Source of the DNA: Nelumbo lutea
Taxonomy: Eukaryota; Streptophyta; Magnoliopsida; Proteales; Nelumbonaceae
Direction: 5' to 3'
Assembly (NCBI GenBank): GCA_022828595.1
Contig: JAKGHH010000002.1
Location: 104,529,254-104,593,253 of the forward strand
Length of the DNA: 64,000 bases
Shown: positions 44,213 through 56,185 of the stretch, in pieces
Layout: every line of letters begins with the position of its first letter
Numbering within the stretch: the stretch's first letter is position 1
Program-made: the position numbers and the translations under genes
The notes under the pieces: generated by a model
The model's database searches: none
Told to the model about the DNA's origin: nothing
Seen by the model: the letters and a program-made list of their open reading frames with translations, nothing else

Positions 44213-45084
44213 ACTTGGCCGCCCTTTGGCCTTTCCTTAAGCTATCTTGCATAGAATCAATATTATGTATGGATGTACAAATCACTTAACTCTATATTTT
44301 CAGTATAGGAGAATCTTAAAACCAATACGTATGACATTGACATATTGGTCGATGTGCACTGATACATTGTAATTGAGCTCAACCGTGAATTGTTTCATTA
44401 AATGGCTCTTTGAATAAATATTTGAATGATATTTTCGAAAAGTATTGGATTAACAAAGGGATTGTCCATTGTTGTTTGTTTTTTCTTTTTTTTGGTTTTT
44501 ATTTCAATCACATTAAGAGAAAAAAAAAGTAAATTTCAAAAAGAATACATATTTTTAAAACCATCAAAACAATTGTTTTGGAAACAAACTCAAAAACAAA
44601 ATTTATAATATAGAAATTATATAATTTATGAAACATCATTATTAAATAGCCAGATGAAAATATGTTTAAACCAAGAATTCAAGAACACAATTTTTGTTTC
44701 AGGTTTGGAAACACAAAAAAAAAAACCCTATAACCAAGAATGTGTTTTCTGCCTTTTTTTTTAAGAGCGAATTTGTTTTCATACCAGCTGATTTTATTTT
44801 GTTTTTGGAACCAGCATTCACATTGGAGATCGAACACCCATTGTGTGAAAAAGATGGATTTTCATAATTTTAAGCCAAAAACACCCAAGACTCTAATTAG
44901 TTTTAATAGGGGAATTGGGAAATCCTTGTGATTTTAGTTACAACCTGCAAGAAAAAGGATGAAAATAATAGATGAGTGCATATGTGAATGGACTGGAAAA
45001 GGTCTTGCTTGCTTTGTAAAAGCCGTCCATTAAATAGCCAATGATGTAATCGATTCTGGTCATGTATCAATTTTTTGCTAACTA
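44213..45084. other. AT-rich intergenic sequence, nothing assigned
   Basis: Only low-complexity A and T runs and short, featureless open frames are seen. Confidence 0.4.
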
Positions 45085-45422
45085 TCTCGTCATTTGACCT
45101 ACTCCGAGGAGAGGATGGTGGAGCTCCTTGGTGGCGAACTGCCTAGGTACCCGAGGCCTCCCACGCCTCGCGAGAAGGTCAAACATCGGCAGGGTCACCC
45201 TGAGCCGAGGTACCCACCTCGGGCTCACCCAAGAGACTATCCCCACTAGACATGAAAAAGAAATGAACTGAAAAGGAAAGGGGAGGCTCGGGGAACTCAC
45301 CGAAAAAATGCAACCGAACTGGGAAAACGGGACGAACTGGAAGACCCAAGCTAGAGATCCCAGATGCGAGCTCAAGGTGAACGCTAAGAACTTATGGCAA
45401 GGAAAAAAGACCTGGGACCCCA

Positions 45423-45431
45423 CTATTTATA
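45423..45431 (-). promoter_or_regulatory. TATA box for the antisense ORF of element C
   Basis: TATAAATAG followed by TGGGGTCCC on the minus strand, 178 bases before the ATG at 45253. Confidence 0.55.
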
Positions 45432-45737
45432 GCCGCTATGTTTGGGCATCGACGGTCAAGATCAAGATGATCTGACGACTCTCAAGAAAACCGGCTACGA
45501 GACCCTCGAGGCGAAATCGGTTTAGCGCATTTTTTGGCGTTTGCGAAGCCTAGATTGCGTGACATCCACGCGTAAGCTATACTCGACCCGAGTTTCTTTC
45601 GATTGAGCCACCCAGTGGACCGGTCTGACCAACGAGTTGCCTGACAAAGTGGCATGAGCACCGAGCCAAATCCACCCGACACACCATGAACTCCCCACGT
45701 TGGGTCAAAACCCCCAGCACCGGGAGTGGGGGGCAAT

Positions 45738-46687
45738 TGATGGAGGGTGATTTGGCCCAACCTCGTAGCACGGGGACGCGTTGACATGACGTGGCGTAAG
45801 TGATGACTCAGCGTGACAGCATGGCAGCATGACCATAAATCGGTGTGATGAACTCGCTGGAGTCCGACTTGGCGACTCGGTGGACGAGGCAACTCATCGG
45901 GAAATAACGCCCAGCTTACCCTGACTCCTACTAGGGATGGAACACCCCGAGCTCCCACCAAGTGAGGGGCCTCGAGCTCCTCCTAGGACCCGAGCTCCTC
46001 CCAATGAGCTCTAAGCCCTTCCTTCCCGAGAAGGGAGCACCCTGATCAACAGTTAAGTATCCCGAAGTGGAAACACTTCTAGTCAGCCCCATTGGCTCTC
46101 CTAACTTGTCCCTAAGCGTTCAACTCAAGTAGAAGCAGCTCGGCGCACCACCGGTACCTCGGCACAGGGTAGCTCGGTAGAATACAGCTCAACTCAAGAT
46201 AGTCAGATGACTCAGAAAATATCTGCCTGACAATCGTACCTGCCGAATCTGGAGGCTGCGCCCACGTCTCTCGTTAGGCGACGTCGTGCCTGCCACCTTT
46301 GAAAGATGTCTCACATCTGACGGGTCCGTACCCTGCAGCGGCGGCCTGCGACCGCCATCTTAGCTCTGGCAATAACGGCTGTGACAGGAGGATAGTGGCG
46401 GTTAAGCCTGACTTGACAAAGGCGGTTACGCTAGATTTGACAGAGTTCCAATATAAAAGAGCCCCAATCCCCAAGGGGCAAAGGTAACCTTTAATTTTGT
46501 GCTATCTGCACTCTTAGCCTTCTTCATACTCTCCACATCTTTCAAAGCTCTAACTTAAGCATCGGAGTGTTCCCGCCGGGTGAGCTCCCCGAGAATCCTT
46601 CATCTTCCTCTTCTTATCAGGTACCGTCCGTCACCAGCTAAGAACCAAGTTTCTACCAGCTAGGAGTGCCCGGATTGTGCAACATCA
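45738..46687 (+). repeat. 3' LTR of element C
   Basis: TGATGGAGGGTGATTTGGCC start and CAACATCA end, 950 bp. A TATA-like AATATAAAAG at 46450-46459 is followed 100 bases later by CTAACTTAAGCATCGGAGTG. The right border abuts unrelated sequence. Confidence 0.7.
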
Positions 46688-47005
46688 GCCAATCTTTACC
46701 AAATCAGCTTAATACAGTTGTGACCAACGATCTCATGGTTGGGCCTAGACTGGTTTTAGTAGAAAAAAAAAAACGCAAAATAATCATGTTTTAATGGACC
46801 AAACAATCATGCATGAAAATGTAATTGGGTTCTTCAGTTCTTCATTCCTCCCCTTTAGCTCTTTTCTTCATTTAGCTTAGGTGGTTACTTAAAATCACCT
46901 AAGTTCATCTTTTCTCGTTGCTTATTTTAGAGCTTAGACTACTTAGGACAAGGGAGGAAAAGAGGAGTACTTTGCAGCCAAAGGGTAACAAAAGAATAAG
47001 CATGG

Positions 47006-47292
47006 TTTTCAAAACCGGACTGGTTGATCCGGGAATGGTCAGGCAATCAGTTCCGTTTCACTCAAAAATCGTTTCTAAGCCAAAAATTGTTGATTTGGTC
47101 AGCAATTCACTGACTCCAACAGTCAAACCATCAACTCATTGACCTGAAAATTAAAACAGTTTTTTTGCCTTTTTTTTATTTTAATTATTTTTGTAAGTCA
47201 GAACGGGCCATCCGTTTGAATTGGATGGTGAGACTGTTCAACCCAGGAACCAGTCCCCAAAACAATCCATATCCAGTTCAGTTTTTAAAACC
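47006..47292. mobile_element. Inverted-repeat element, copy 1 of a local pair
   Basis: Begins TTTTCAAAACCGGACTGG and ends CAGTTTTTAAAACC, with an internal AAAATTGTTGATTTGGTCAG. Closely resembles 47683-47985. Confidence 0.45.
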
Positions 47293-47682
47293 TCGAGAAT
47301 AAGAGTCAAATGAATAAGATGGAGGAGAGGTGAAAATCACCTCTCTGTGATTTTCAGAGATTGAAAGTTAAGAAAATCAGAGATTGATGGAGCTTATTCA
47401 CTTGCTTCTTCCCACCTTTTTTTTTCCTTGATCAAGCTTTATTATGCATATATTAATTATTTATTGGGATGGGCTGGGCTAAGAAGAAAAACTTGTTTTC
47501 AGGCTTTTTAATTTCTAAGATGGGCTGGCCGGCCAATGCAGGCCTGAAATATCCATCAATAGACTTGCCTTTTCTGTGATGATCTGGACTCTGGAGGACG
47601 TATTTTTTAAGCATTTCGTGTCATGCATCATTAATAATTTCCCCCTGTATTTCGAACTATTTTCTGTGTATTTGCACCAATA

Positions 47683-47985
47683 TTTTCAAAACCAGATCAG
47701 ACCGGATGATTGGATTGGAAAAATCAGGAATCGATCATTTGACCAGTTCTGTTTAATCTCAAAATTGTTTTTAGCAAAAAACTGTTGATTTGATCAGTAA
47801 ACCGCCAACTCAGAGAGTCAAATCATCAAACCGTTTTAACCTGAGAACGGTTTTTGGATTTTTTCTTTTTTGTGTTTTTAAATTTTTTTGTCTGAGCAAA
47901 CCATCCATTTGAACCGAACAGTTGGACCGCTTGACCTAGAAACCGAATTCAGAATAGTTCCCTGTCCGGTCCAATTTTAAAAAAC
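47683..47985. mobile_element. Inverted-repeat element, copy 2 of a local pair
   Basis: Begins TTTTCAAAACCAGATCAGAC and ends GTCCGGTCCAATTTTAAAAA. Shares with copy 1 the order TTTCAAAACC, TTTGATCAG, CATCCATTTGAA/CATCCGTTTGAA, CCGGTCC. No target duplication is clear. Confidence 0.45.
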
Positions 47986-47989
47986 ACTT

Positions 47990-48025
47990 TATATAATTGT
48001 ATTTGTCCTCTTTCGGAACTAAGCC
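47990..48025. mobile_element. Right end of a Tourist-like MITE
   Basis: ATTTGTCCTCTTTCGGAACTAAGCC matches the right inverted repeat of the family at 40080-40184. The rest is absent. Confidence 0.4.
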
Positions 48026-49475
48026 TTTCTAGTTAATTATGAGTTGAAATATTTTCAGCCATCCAAATGAATGTGGTAAAACGAATGAATGCCTGGAGTG
48101 TTCGATGATGCTTTTGGTTCAATTTATCTCCATGGTGAGATTCACCCATTGAAGGGCTTTAATCCCATAAATTTGGATGTGTTTTTTCAGTTTATTATTA
48201 ATTTTGTAGGAAGTAGAAAAGAGGGAAATCTATAATACAGTAATGGCATGGTATCGAAAGAATTTTGATCAATTAAAACTGATCCATGTATTTTGATAAA
48301 TAATACCACGTTTATGATTTCAATTGATTGGTGAGAAGTCAGAAGTTTTTCTGATATCATAGTCGAATCCTAAAAAGAATTTTTATTAATTTAATAAGTG
48401 GGTCTACCTAAGCCTCTAATTAGGTGGTCTATAAATCATTAAGTCCACTTCTACAAATAATTGAGCAAGACATAATGAGTCTGATTATAGGATTCTGTTG
48501 TCTCTCTCAATAGAATTATAGAACTATAGAAACAGAATAAAAAGAAAAGAAAAGAAGCATCAGAAACAGAAAACTGTTGAAAAATTTCTTGCCAAAAGGA
48601 AAATCAAACATTGGGTCTGTTGGTTCACTTTGAGTTATCAATAACTGCAGTGAATTATTAGAGCTGAAGTGGGTTATCCCGGCATGACCCCAAATGACAT
48701 GGGCCGTTCCAGGCATGGCAAGGCCACTGTAGCAACTAGGTGGGTTTGGGTTTGGGGGCCTATGAATATATATATAATTTTATTGTAATATTTTTCAATT
48801 TTATTCTATTATTTCATATATAAACAACTGGATATATCGAAATTCATGTAGAGTAAAATTTTAAACTTTTTTTTTTCAATTTTTCTAAAAAATTGTGCTA
48901 CCCACATCCCGGATCGGCATGGCAAGGCACGGACCCATCTGGGCTCGTGCTTGGCTACCCCTTTCAGGGCTTTCGGACTAGGCAGGCATTGCCTGCCCAG
49001 GCCCCATGCCAGCACAGCACGGCCCACTCCAACATGGCCCACATTCACCTCTACTGAACTATATAATTCATTAATTGTTCTCAGTTTTTATGCAATTAGC
49101 TGCAGAGTAACTGTTTAGTGTTTGGGATCACGCCACAGTGGCGTGAACGACATACCCAACCATAATTACTTGGGCTATTTTGACATAACTTTTAGAAGTT
49201 CTATCAAGGAAAGAAAGAGATCTTATTTGAATTTGGTTCTCGTTTGCTTCTGTTGTTTGGTTGGGTTGGTATTAGGGGCCAATGAAAGAAGTTGGCGTCG
49301 CTTAATAATCAAAGTTTGCATTTTACATCACCAGATTCTACATCTTCCCAACTCTCCCTTGTGATCTGATACATCAACCACACCAAAATTTGGTCCTAGT
49401 CAACAACATAACGATCCGCCCATCTTTTGGGCTAACTAAAAGGATGACAAAATTGGCTTTGGACCCTTCCTTTGA

Positions 49476-49518
<43 letters not shown>

Positions 49519-51192
49519 CACACATCAATTGAAAACCCTAAAAACTATGGAAATCTTGAAGGTTGGTTGGTTGCCCTTTGACTCCTCTCTCTCCCTCTCT
49601 CTCTCTCTGTCAATCATCAAGTGGAAACCCTAACGACCTGTGGAATCATGGAGGGTCGTTTGCCTGCCCTTTCTAGTTGAAGTTAAATATCACAATTTTC
49701 CATTAAATAATGTTGGAAACATGAGTATTCTAATTTGTTAGAGGTCTATCCTACCACTTCTATTTGAAATAGGGTCATTAGTTTAGGTAATTCACATGTT
49801 CAAACTAATCTATACTACCTTGAATCATGTCCTTCCTTTTAAGTTGCCTTCCAAAAGTCTTCTCAATGTCCATGACCAAGCCATCGTTTGATAATGGCAT
49901 ATAAAGAAACCCATTTATTGGATGATTAAAAGCCAAATCCATCTTCGTCCGTATTCATAAAATTTTGCTGAATTTAGGGGGTGTTTGCCAACATCTATGA
50001 TTTCGTTTCCTATAAACAAAGGCAATTATCATATAAAAAAGCAATACTGATGAGGGATTTTCTTTCTTAAAAAATAAAAATCATTCATATTGGTGATCAC
50101 TGAGCAGCCTCTTAATCTTCATTAGTTGGTTGATTAAAAAGTCCTTCCTTGCTTGTCCACCAGGTTTTCTACATTTTCATGAACCAGTTGGTCATGGCTT
50201 CCTGAGCATCTCCTCCTACATTAAAAGTTTCATATCCCAAACTAGAGAGCTTCCTTTGGTACATTTTCTCTCTCCAAAACTAAAGAGCTTTCTTTTTAGT
50301 TGAATGTCGATTTGGTAAGGCTCACTTTTATCTTTCTTTGTCATTTATAATTGCATCCAAAGCTTGAAATTCAAGTCAGTTGTAACTTCTAGCCAACCCC
50401 TGACAACATATCTTCCTTGGAATATTTCACTAGACAAACATATTATAAGGCAACTTTTGTAATTGAGATTGATTCCAAACGATTCTCAACCTCCATAACC
50501 TCCTCTGGGGTCCTTGTTTGTGTTTGGTGATTCTTTCCAACCATTCTTCTTACCAACTAGTAAGGGCATCAAGATACAAACCTGGGACTTTTCTTTAATT
50601 GGGATACTTGGGTCTATTTATAATTTATTGGGGGCAATTGAAATGCCCAGAACCAGATTGTTTAAGGCCCAATTAGAACCCTAGATAGGTTTGAAGCAAC
50701 CAAACTGAGAAGAATCAACCTCACCCCTAACTAATTTTCAGAACTTAGACTAATTTCTGTGTATTCTAATGGGTATCCAATTCCAAATGCCTGTGAATCT
50801 TATGGGGTGATAGATTTAGTTCTATATTGGTTGTAGTGGGACTCACATGGCTATGTACTGACCATAAAGTATGTATATAGGTGGTGGGTTGGATGCTGAA
50901 CAGAAAAAGAAAGGAAGACTTGGCATAAAAAAATAGAAAAAGGAAAAGAAAGGGAGATATTGGAGGACTTGGTTGTATTAAACAATCCATCATAAATTGT
51001 GGGTTGTGGGTTCCACCTGCCAATATCCAAAAAATAAGCCTTAAAAATGGGATCAGTAGCTCTTACTTGGGGGAATAAATAGAAATAAACAAACAATTTA
51101 AAGTACATATCAAATAAGAAAAGCTATACCAGAACTAGATCACCATTAAACAGGAAAAAACAAGTCATTTTGTCCTCTCAAGTGAAAAATTT
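48026..51192. other. Intergenic; no gene recognised
   Basis: It contains a GC-rich GGCACGG/GCCCAGGCCCC segment (48888-49045) similar in style to 6003-6135, and two (CT)n tracts at 49478-49514 and 49584-49611 that follow CCTTTGACTCC in both cases, a small local duplication. No open frame here shows a recognisable domain. Confidence 0.4.
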
Positions 51193-51372
51193 TCAGCCTT
51201 CAGACTCCAGAATGATATTTGGTTGCAAAAGAAAGATCCTTGGCAACAAGTTGAGTTCTTTGTTCTTGGCTTCTGTGGCAGAGAATGCAGCTGCTGGAGT
51301 TCCTCTGGAACTGACCCAACACCCATTAGCATCTGTCATTACAAATCCTGGAGGATCCAATTTCTGCCAAAA
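51193..51372 (-). pseudogene. Possible RNase H-like fragment of a LINE-type element
   Basis: Sixty minus-strand codons include PPGFVMTDANGCWVSSRG, AAFSATEAKNKELNLL and IILESEG, resembling the plant RNase H domain found at LINE C-termini (GFVxRDxxG, xATxAExxAL, xVESDS). It ends at TGA, and flanking homology is not visible. Weak. Confidence 0.3.
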
Positions 51373-51399
51373 AATTTCAACTCTATTTCTACTTATTAG

Positions 51400-53167
51400 A
51401 TGACAATGGCCCAGAGTTTGAGCAAGGAATGGAAGGTACTCTCCTCTAATCTGTTGCTTCCTACCACCAAAGTTGTACTAGAACAAGGAACCTTCCTGAG
51501 GAATATAACCGGAGTTTTATCTTCCATAGTACTGGAATTGACAGAATGGACTGAGGTCCTAACAATAGAATTCTAGCTGTTGTGCACAGAGGCAGAGAAC
51601 ATCTCAACCCAATAGTTCTGTGACAGAGAGCTGTCTTAGAGTAAAAGGTTCAAACTTCAACAGGTTTAGCTTGAAGTGTACAACCTCACAGCTATGTACT
51701 TGAGAGGATGCCACATCAAATGCAACTCCCCTTTGTCATTGTTAGGCTTTCATCTCCTTAAAAGTGCTTGATAATCTTCTAAACAGATGGGCCCCATGTG
51801 AATCCCTGCCGAGTGCCGACCAGCTCACCTAACCTGACCCACCTGATCATGGGCCCAAGCTCGCCTCCCTGGTCCATGCACCCTGCCCTTACACTAGTAA
51901 TTGTTCAACTTTGTCCTTCAAAGCCCATTAAACTAAATCTTTGTTTGGGCCTTTTTGTGGGCCATAAGCTTGCCCAGACAAGGGTCCTAAGTTTAGTGGG
52001 ACCGTTGGTGAAGACAGAAGAGAGATAAGGTTCTTTACGGTGGGGCGTCAAAACTTTGATGCTCCCAAGGGTCAAGCGTCAAAAGAAGCGTCAGGGTTTG
52101 TTTGTCGTGTGAACACTAATGCGAAGACATAAGCCATGGGGCCCATGCCGTTGCTACTACCTCTGTTTGCTTTTCTTAAAGAAAGAGAAAAACCGACACA
52201 CAATGACATTGACTATAGTGTGATCAAAGGCTAATTCCGTAATTCTAGTCATCTACTGTCGCCACGCGTAGGAACAATCCTGACCATACACATTGTGGGC
52301 CACCCACTGGTTTTAGTTATCTGTGGGTTCTAATCTGCATCAAATGATTAGAGGACCTGTCTTTCATTCTGCTCCGGTCTCTCTTCTCTCCACGCACACT
52401 CCAAGGCTGGCGCGAGACCGGATCTGCTCCTCACAACTGGCGCCTTATATGTATATCCTATTATGCATCGGGAATAATAGGAGATATTTGTTAAATTGTT
52501 ATTATTTATAGGAGATATTTTCAATGCACGGTGGATGTGCTTGTAGGGCGTCCATTTATGAATAACAGATCTCTCACGGCTGCCCTATAGTTTCTGCGTC
52601 CCTTATCTTTGACCTAGCATCCACGTGTAAACAAATTGTTGTCCGTTGAGAATTGGATCTGCTCTCACAGATTGTTCCTCATACCAACTTCATCGTCACA
52701 TCCAATCTTATAATTATTGGTAACATCTTCCATGAATAATAAATATAGGTATCGAAGATATGCACAATGTGCGGCTAGAACATGTTATGACTTATGAGGT
52801 CAGTCTGAGGCGTATTGTGTGAGAAGCAGATTTGGACTCGTCTGTTGAATTGTTAATGTACACAAGTTTGTTTGAAGGCTTTGAAGTGTAATAATTGAAG
52901 AACTTGCCACGTGGGGTGATTTAGGTGTAATTTGTTTGTCCGTGCTAGCTTTGTTTGCTTGGGGTGCAATTTCATTTGCATTAATGCAAAAGTATGAAAG
53001 TGCACCTGAATTGAATATAAATTCTAATTTACTTTTGTTTTTACTTTCTAGCTTATTTTGCTTGTTTGCAATGCAAATAAAATCTATACTATAGAAAAGG
53101 GGATATTTGCCTTGATTCTGGTGTAGGTTATAAAACTTAAAATTGATTGTATATAATCTTATATTTA
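51400..53167. other. Intergenic; no gene recognised
   Basis: Only short open frames without domains are seen, plus AT-rich sequence towards 52400. Confidence 0.35.
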
Positions 53168-53281
53168 GGCTCAGTTTGAGCATAAATGCATATATATAGA
53201 GTGCAAAATTTTGTATTTTGAATTATTTTTTATGTATTTGTATTGTATATATTTGCATTTTCACTCTTTCCGAACTGAGCC
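53168..53281. mobile_element. Tourist-like MITE, full copy
   Basis: GGCTCAGTTTGAGCATAAAT on the left and GGCTCAGTTCGGAAAGAGTG on the other strand at the right; 114 bp, flanked by TTA on both sides (53165-53167, 53282-53284). A left-end-only relative starts at 53335 (GGCTGCATTTGGAAACAATG). Confidence 0.7.
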
Positions 53282-53638
53282 TTACTTGCACACATATATA
53301 ACATATGCATTTAAACTAGTAAAATAAAACCTAAGGCTGCATTTGGAAACAATGCAAATAAGTGTGAATGCAAATATGTAGTGTAAAGCGATTCATATAT
53401 ATTACAAAATTGGGTTAGTTTTGCACCGATTAATTTACCTTCTTACCAAACAGACTTTTATCTGTAATGGATAACATGAATTTCAATAAATTATGTCTTT
53501 TTTTTTATCAAAAGCCCACTTGAATGCAAATTTACTTCTTTTTTTATTGATGTACTTTTACATCTTATTATCAATGTAAATATGCATTGGTCTGTCATTT
53601 ATCAATGCATAAATGTAATGTTGCCAAAGACAAACTAA

Positions 53639-53736
53639 AGCTCAGTTGGAAAAGAGTACAAATACATGCAAAATAATACAAAATACACAAATATGCACTC
53701 TACATATTTGTAATTGTATTCCTTCCAAACTGAGCC
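53639..53736. mobile_element. Tourist-like MITE, full copy
   Basis: AGCTCAGTTGGAAAAGAGTA on the left and GGCTCAGTTTGGAAGGAATA on the right (other strand); 98 bp, flanked by TAA (53636-53638, 53737-53739). Confidence 0.65.
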
Positions 53737-54551
53737 TAAAATGATGTAAAATATAATCCAAAAATGAATTGAAACTCACACTTTTTTCATTTGTATTCCC
53801 GGCCCATGCATTTTTGCTAATGCAAATAGAATTGCACTGCAAATAAAATAGAGCCAGTGATACATATTGGAGTGCAAATAATTTGGATGCAAAGTTCTGT
53901 TTAATTTTTATTTCAACCCTTTCCTTATTTTGTATGTTTGCATTACAGGTGAAGTAAAATAGAACTTGAAACAATGTAAAACTCAGAAGAAAAAAGGAAA
54001 CGAAATTTGCATTCTTATCATTTGCACTCTCATACATTTATATTAGTGTAAATAAATTTTTTATAACTAGTGCTGAAAACAGATATGAAATACTAGTACC
54101 AAACAGAAAGTGTTGTTGTTCTAATAAATGTCCTACCTAACAACAAACTTTAAAAAAAAGACATCATTTTCTAAAAAACGTATTTTCAAGTTTCAACGCA
54201 TAAACCGAGAAAATAGTACTGTATCTATAACATAGATGCCAAACATATACTAAAATTTCATTATAAACAAATAGAGCCTTACCTACATATACGGAGAGAT
54301 TTATGGACGGCTTCTGGTAAGAAAGAGAAAGTTGAGACTTAAAAGAAAGAATAGTTGATCTGCTCAAGGATTAAACCTTTTCCTTTTATTGGATAAACAC
54401 TCTACGCTTAAACCTGTTTATAATTAATGTTAAGCAAAACTATCCAGTCTTAATTAGCTTCTCCTTCCCACGTGAAGGAAGAATCTTTTACATTCTATTT
54501 TATTAATTAATTAAGTAATAAAATAAAGCATTGGGATGATTACGAATAGAT

Positions 54552-55230
54552 AAATGGGCCCACATTCCTTGGACATTCTAATTTGTGGGACCAACCATAC
54601 AAGATTCCTAAGTGGGATGATTGTTGGTATTTGGTAAAAGGAGAGGTCAATTATGGGTCAGGACCATTTCTTTGTAGGATTTAAGGGTTTTTGAGTTTCG
54701 TCTTTATTTTTTATTAGCAGGCCTCATGGAATGCACGAATTTTATTAAACAAAATCTAAATTGAAGGATAAACTGATTTCAATGCAAATATTATTTTTGG
54801 TTTATTATAGTTAAGTAAACTTGTATTAGTTTTTCTGTTAATATTTATTAATTTTTATTATGATCGTATAAGTTGTTGTTAATTTTTGTTTTTTATTAAT
54901 GTTTAAATGAATTTTTTTATTAATTTTTGTTAGATAATTTTTTTGATGTTTACTATTTTTTATTAGATTTTATTATAGAAAGCAATTTCAAATTAAATGG
55001 CTAATTTAAAACATCTAAGAAATAGGATAATGGCAAGCATATAAATGGGCTCACATTCCTTGGACATTCTAATTTGTGGGCCCAACCATATAAGATTTCT
55101 TAGTTGGATGATTGTTTGTATTTGATAAAATGAGAGCCCAATCATGGGCAAGGACTATTTGTTTATAGGATTTGAGGGTTTCTTGGTTTTATCTTTTGTT
55201 TTTTATCTTTTATGGGTTCACGGAATGTAA
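54552..55230 (+). repeat. 190-bp direct repeat pair
   Basis: Copies at about 54552-54740 and 55035-55230 share CACATTCCTTGGACATTCTA, ATTTGTGGG(A/C)CCAACCATA and GGATTTGAGGGTTT-type words, with roughly 15 percent difference by eye. About 295 bp of AT-rich sequence lies between. Noncoding. Confidence 0.65.
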
Positions 55231-55531
55231 GCCATAGCTTATTCATGAAGGCTTAGAAGGGCAAAGGATGAATCATATAGTGTATGTATGGAAGTAGTAA
55301 GAAATGATTATGTATCAATAATTTAACAATAGATATGACATTAAATATAATAGACGACTCATTACGGATATATCCATGATTATAACTATGGATTTAGAAC
55401 CATGTAATTATAATTGAGACATACAGTGCAAATCAAGGTTTAAAGTATTAATACATATCATACAATATCATATGATATATATCAATTTTTGGACTTTCTC
55501 AAGAAATATCGATTTTTTACACTACGTGAAA

Positions 55532-55959
55532 TAGGGGTGAGCATTTGGTTTATTCGGTTAAAAATCAAATCGAATAAATTGAAGTTTTAAAAACCGAACT
55601 AAAAAAGATAAAACAGAACTGAAACAGAATTATAGAAAAACCAACATTTTTGGTTTGATTTTCGGTTCTTCCAGTTAAAACTGAATTATAATAATAAATA
55701 TTATAACATATAACATATAATATATAATATATATTATGAAATCAAATTTTATTTTATTTATATATTAATATATAAATATATTATATATTATATATAATAA
55801 TAAAAATTCAGTTAATTTAGTTAATCAAATTTCTAATTCTATAAACCAAAACCAAAAACTGAATAACCGAATCGATTTAACCAAAAATTGAACCGAAAAA
55901 ACCAAAGTCGAAATTTTTGGTTTGATTATTCGGTTTTAACCAAATAATGCTCACCCCTA
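55532..55959. mobile_element. hAT MITE with near-perfect ends
   Basis: TAGGGGTGAGCATTTGGTTT on the left and TAGGGGTGAGCATTATTTGG on the right (other strand), 428 bp. The flanks ACGTGAAA (55524-55531) and ACATGAAA (55960-55967) match at seven of eight bases. Confidence 0.75.
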
Positions 55960-55995
55960 ACATGAAATGCCATGAATTGACAAAATTTAGATTAA

Positions 55996-56185
55996 ATTTC
56001 AAAAGATTACAAATGCAAATATATTAAGTGCAAAACCTTATAAATTAATACTCTTTTTAGAGTTATTTGTATTGTACATGTTTGTAAGGCTAAGTTTGGG
56101 AAGATTACAAATACAAATAAATACAATACAAATTTTATATATTATTTTTTAAAACTTTATATTTACATTGTACATAATTCGAAGG
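55996..56185. mobile_element. Two degenerate Tourist-like MITEs side by side
   Basis: AAGATTACAAATGCAAATAT (near 55999) and GGCTAAGTTTGGGAAGATTA (from 56098), each followed by the TTGTATTGTACATG-type core of the family. Confidence 0.45.

Larger units (their letters stand above)
45085..46687 (+). mobile_element. 3' end of a second Tat-family element (element C)
   Basis: In plus orientation: the start of an antisense ORF (ATG at 45253, minus; MSSGDSLLGEPEVG, stopped by TGA at 45179-45181), its TATA box, a polypurine tract GGGAGTGGGGGGCAAT (45722-45737), and the LTR 45738-46687. The rest of the element is missing to the left. The sequence is clearly different from element A although the architecture is the same. 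Confidence 0.7.

Noticed and set aside
45082..45423. 113-codon minus-strand ORF as the antisense protein of element C
   Set aside because: The frame matching the conserved start (ATG at 45253, MSSGDS) is different and stops after 24 codons; the longer ORF is the wrong frame.
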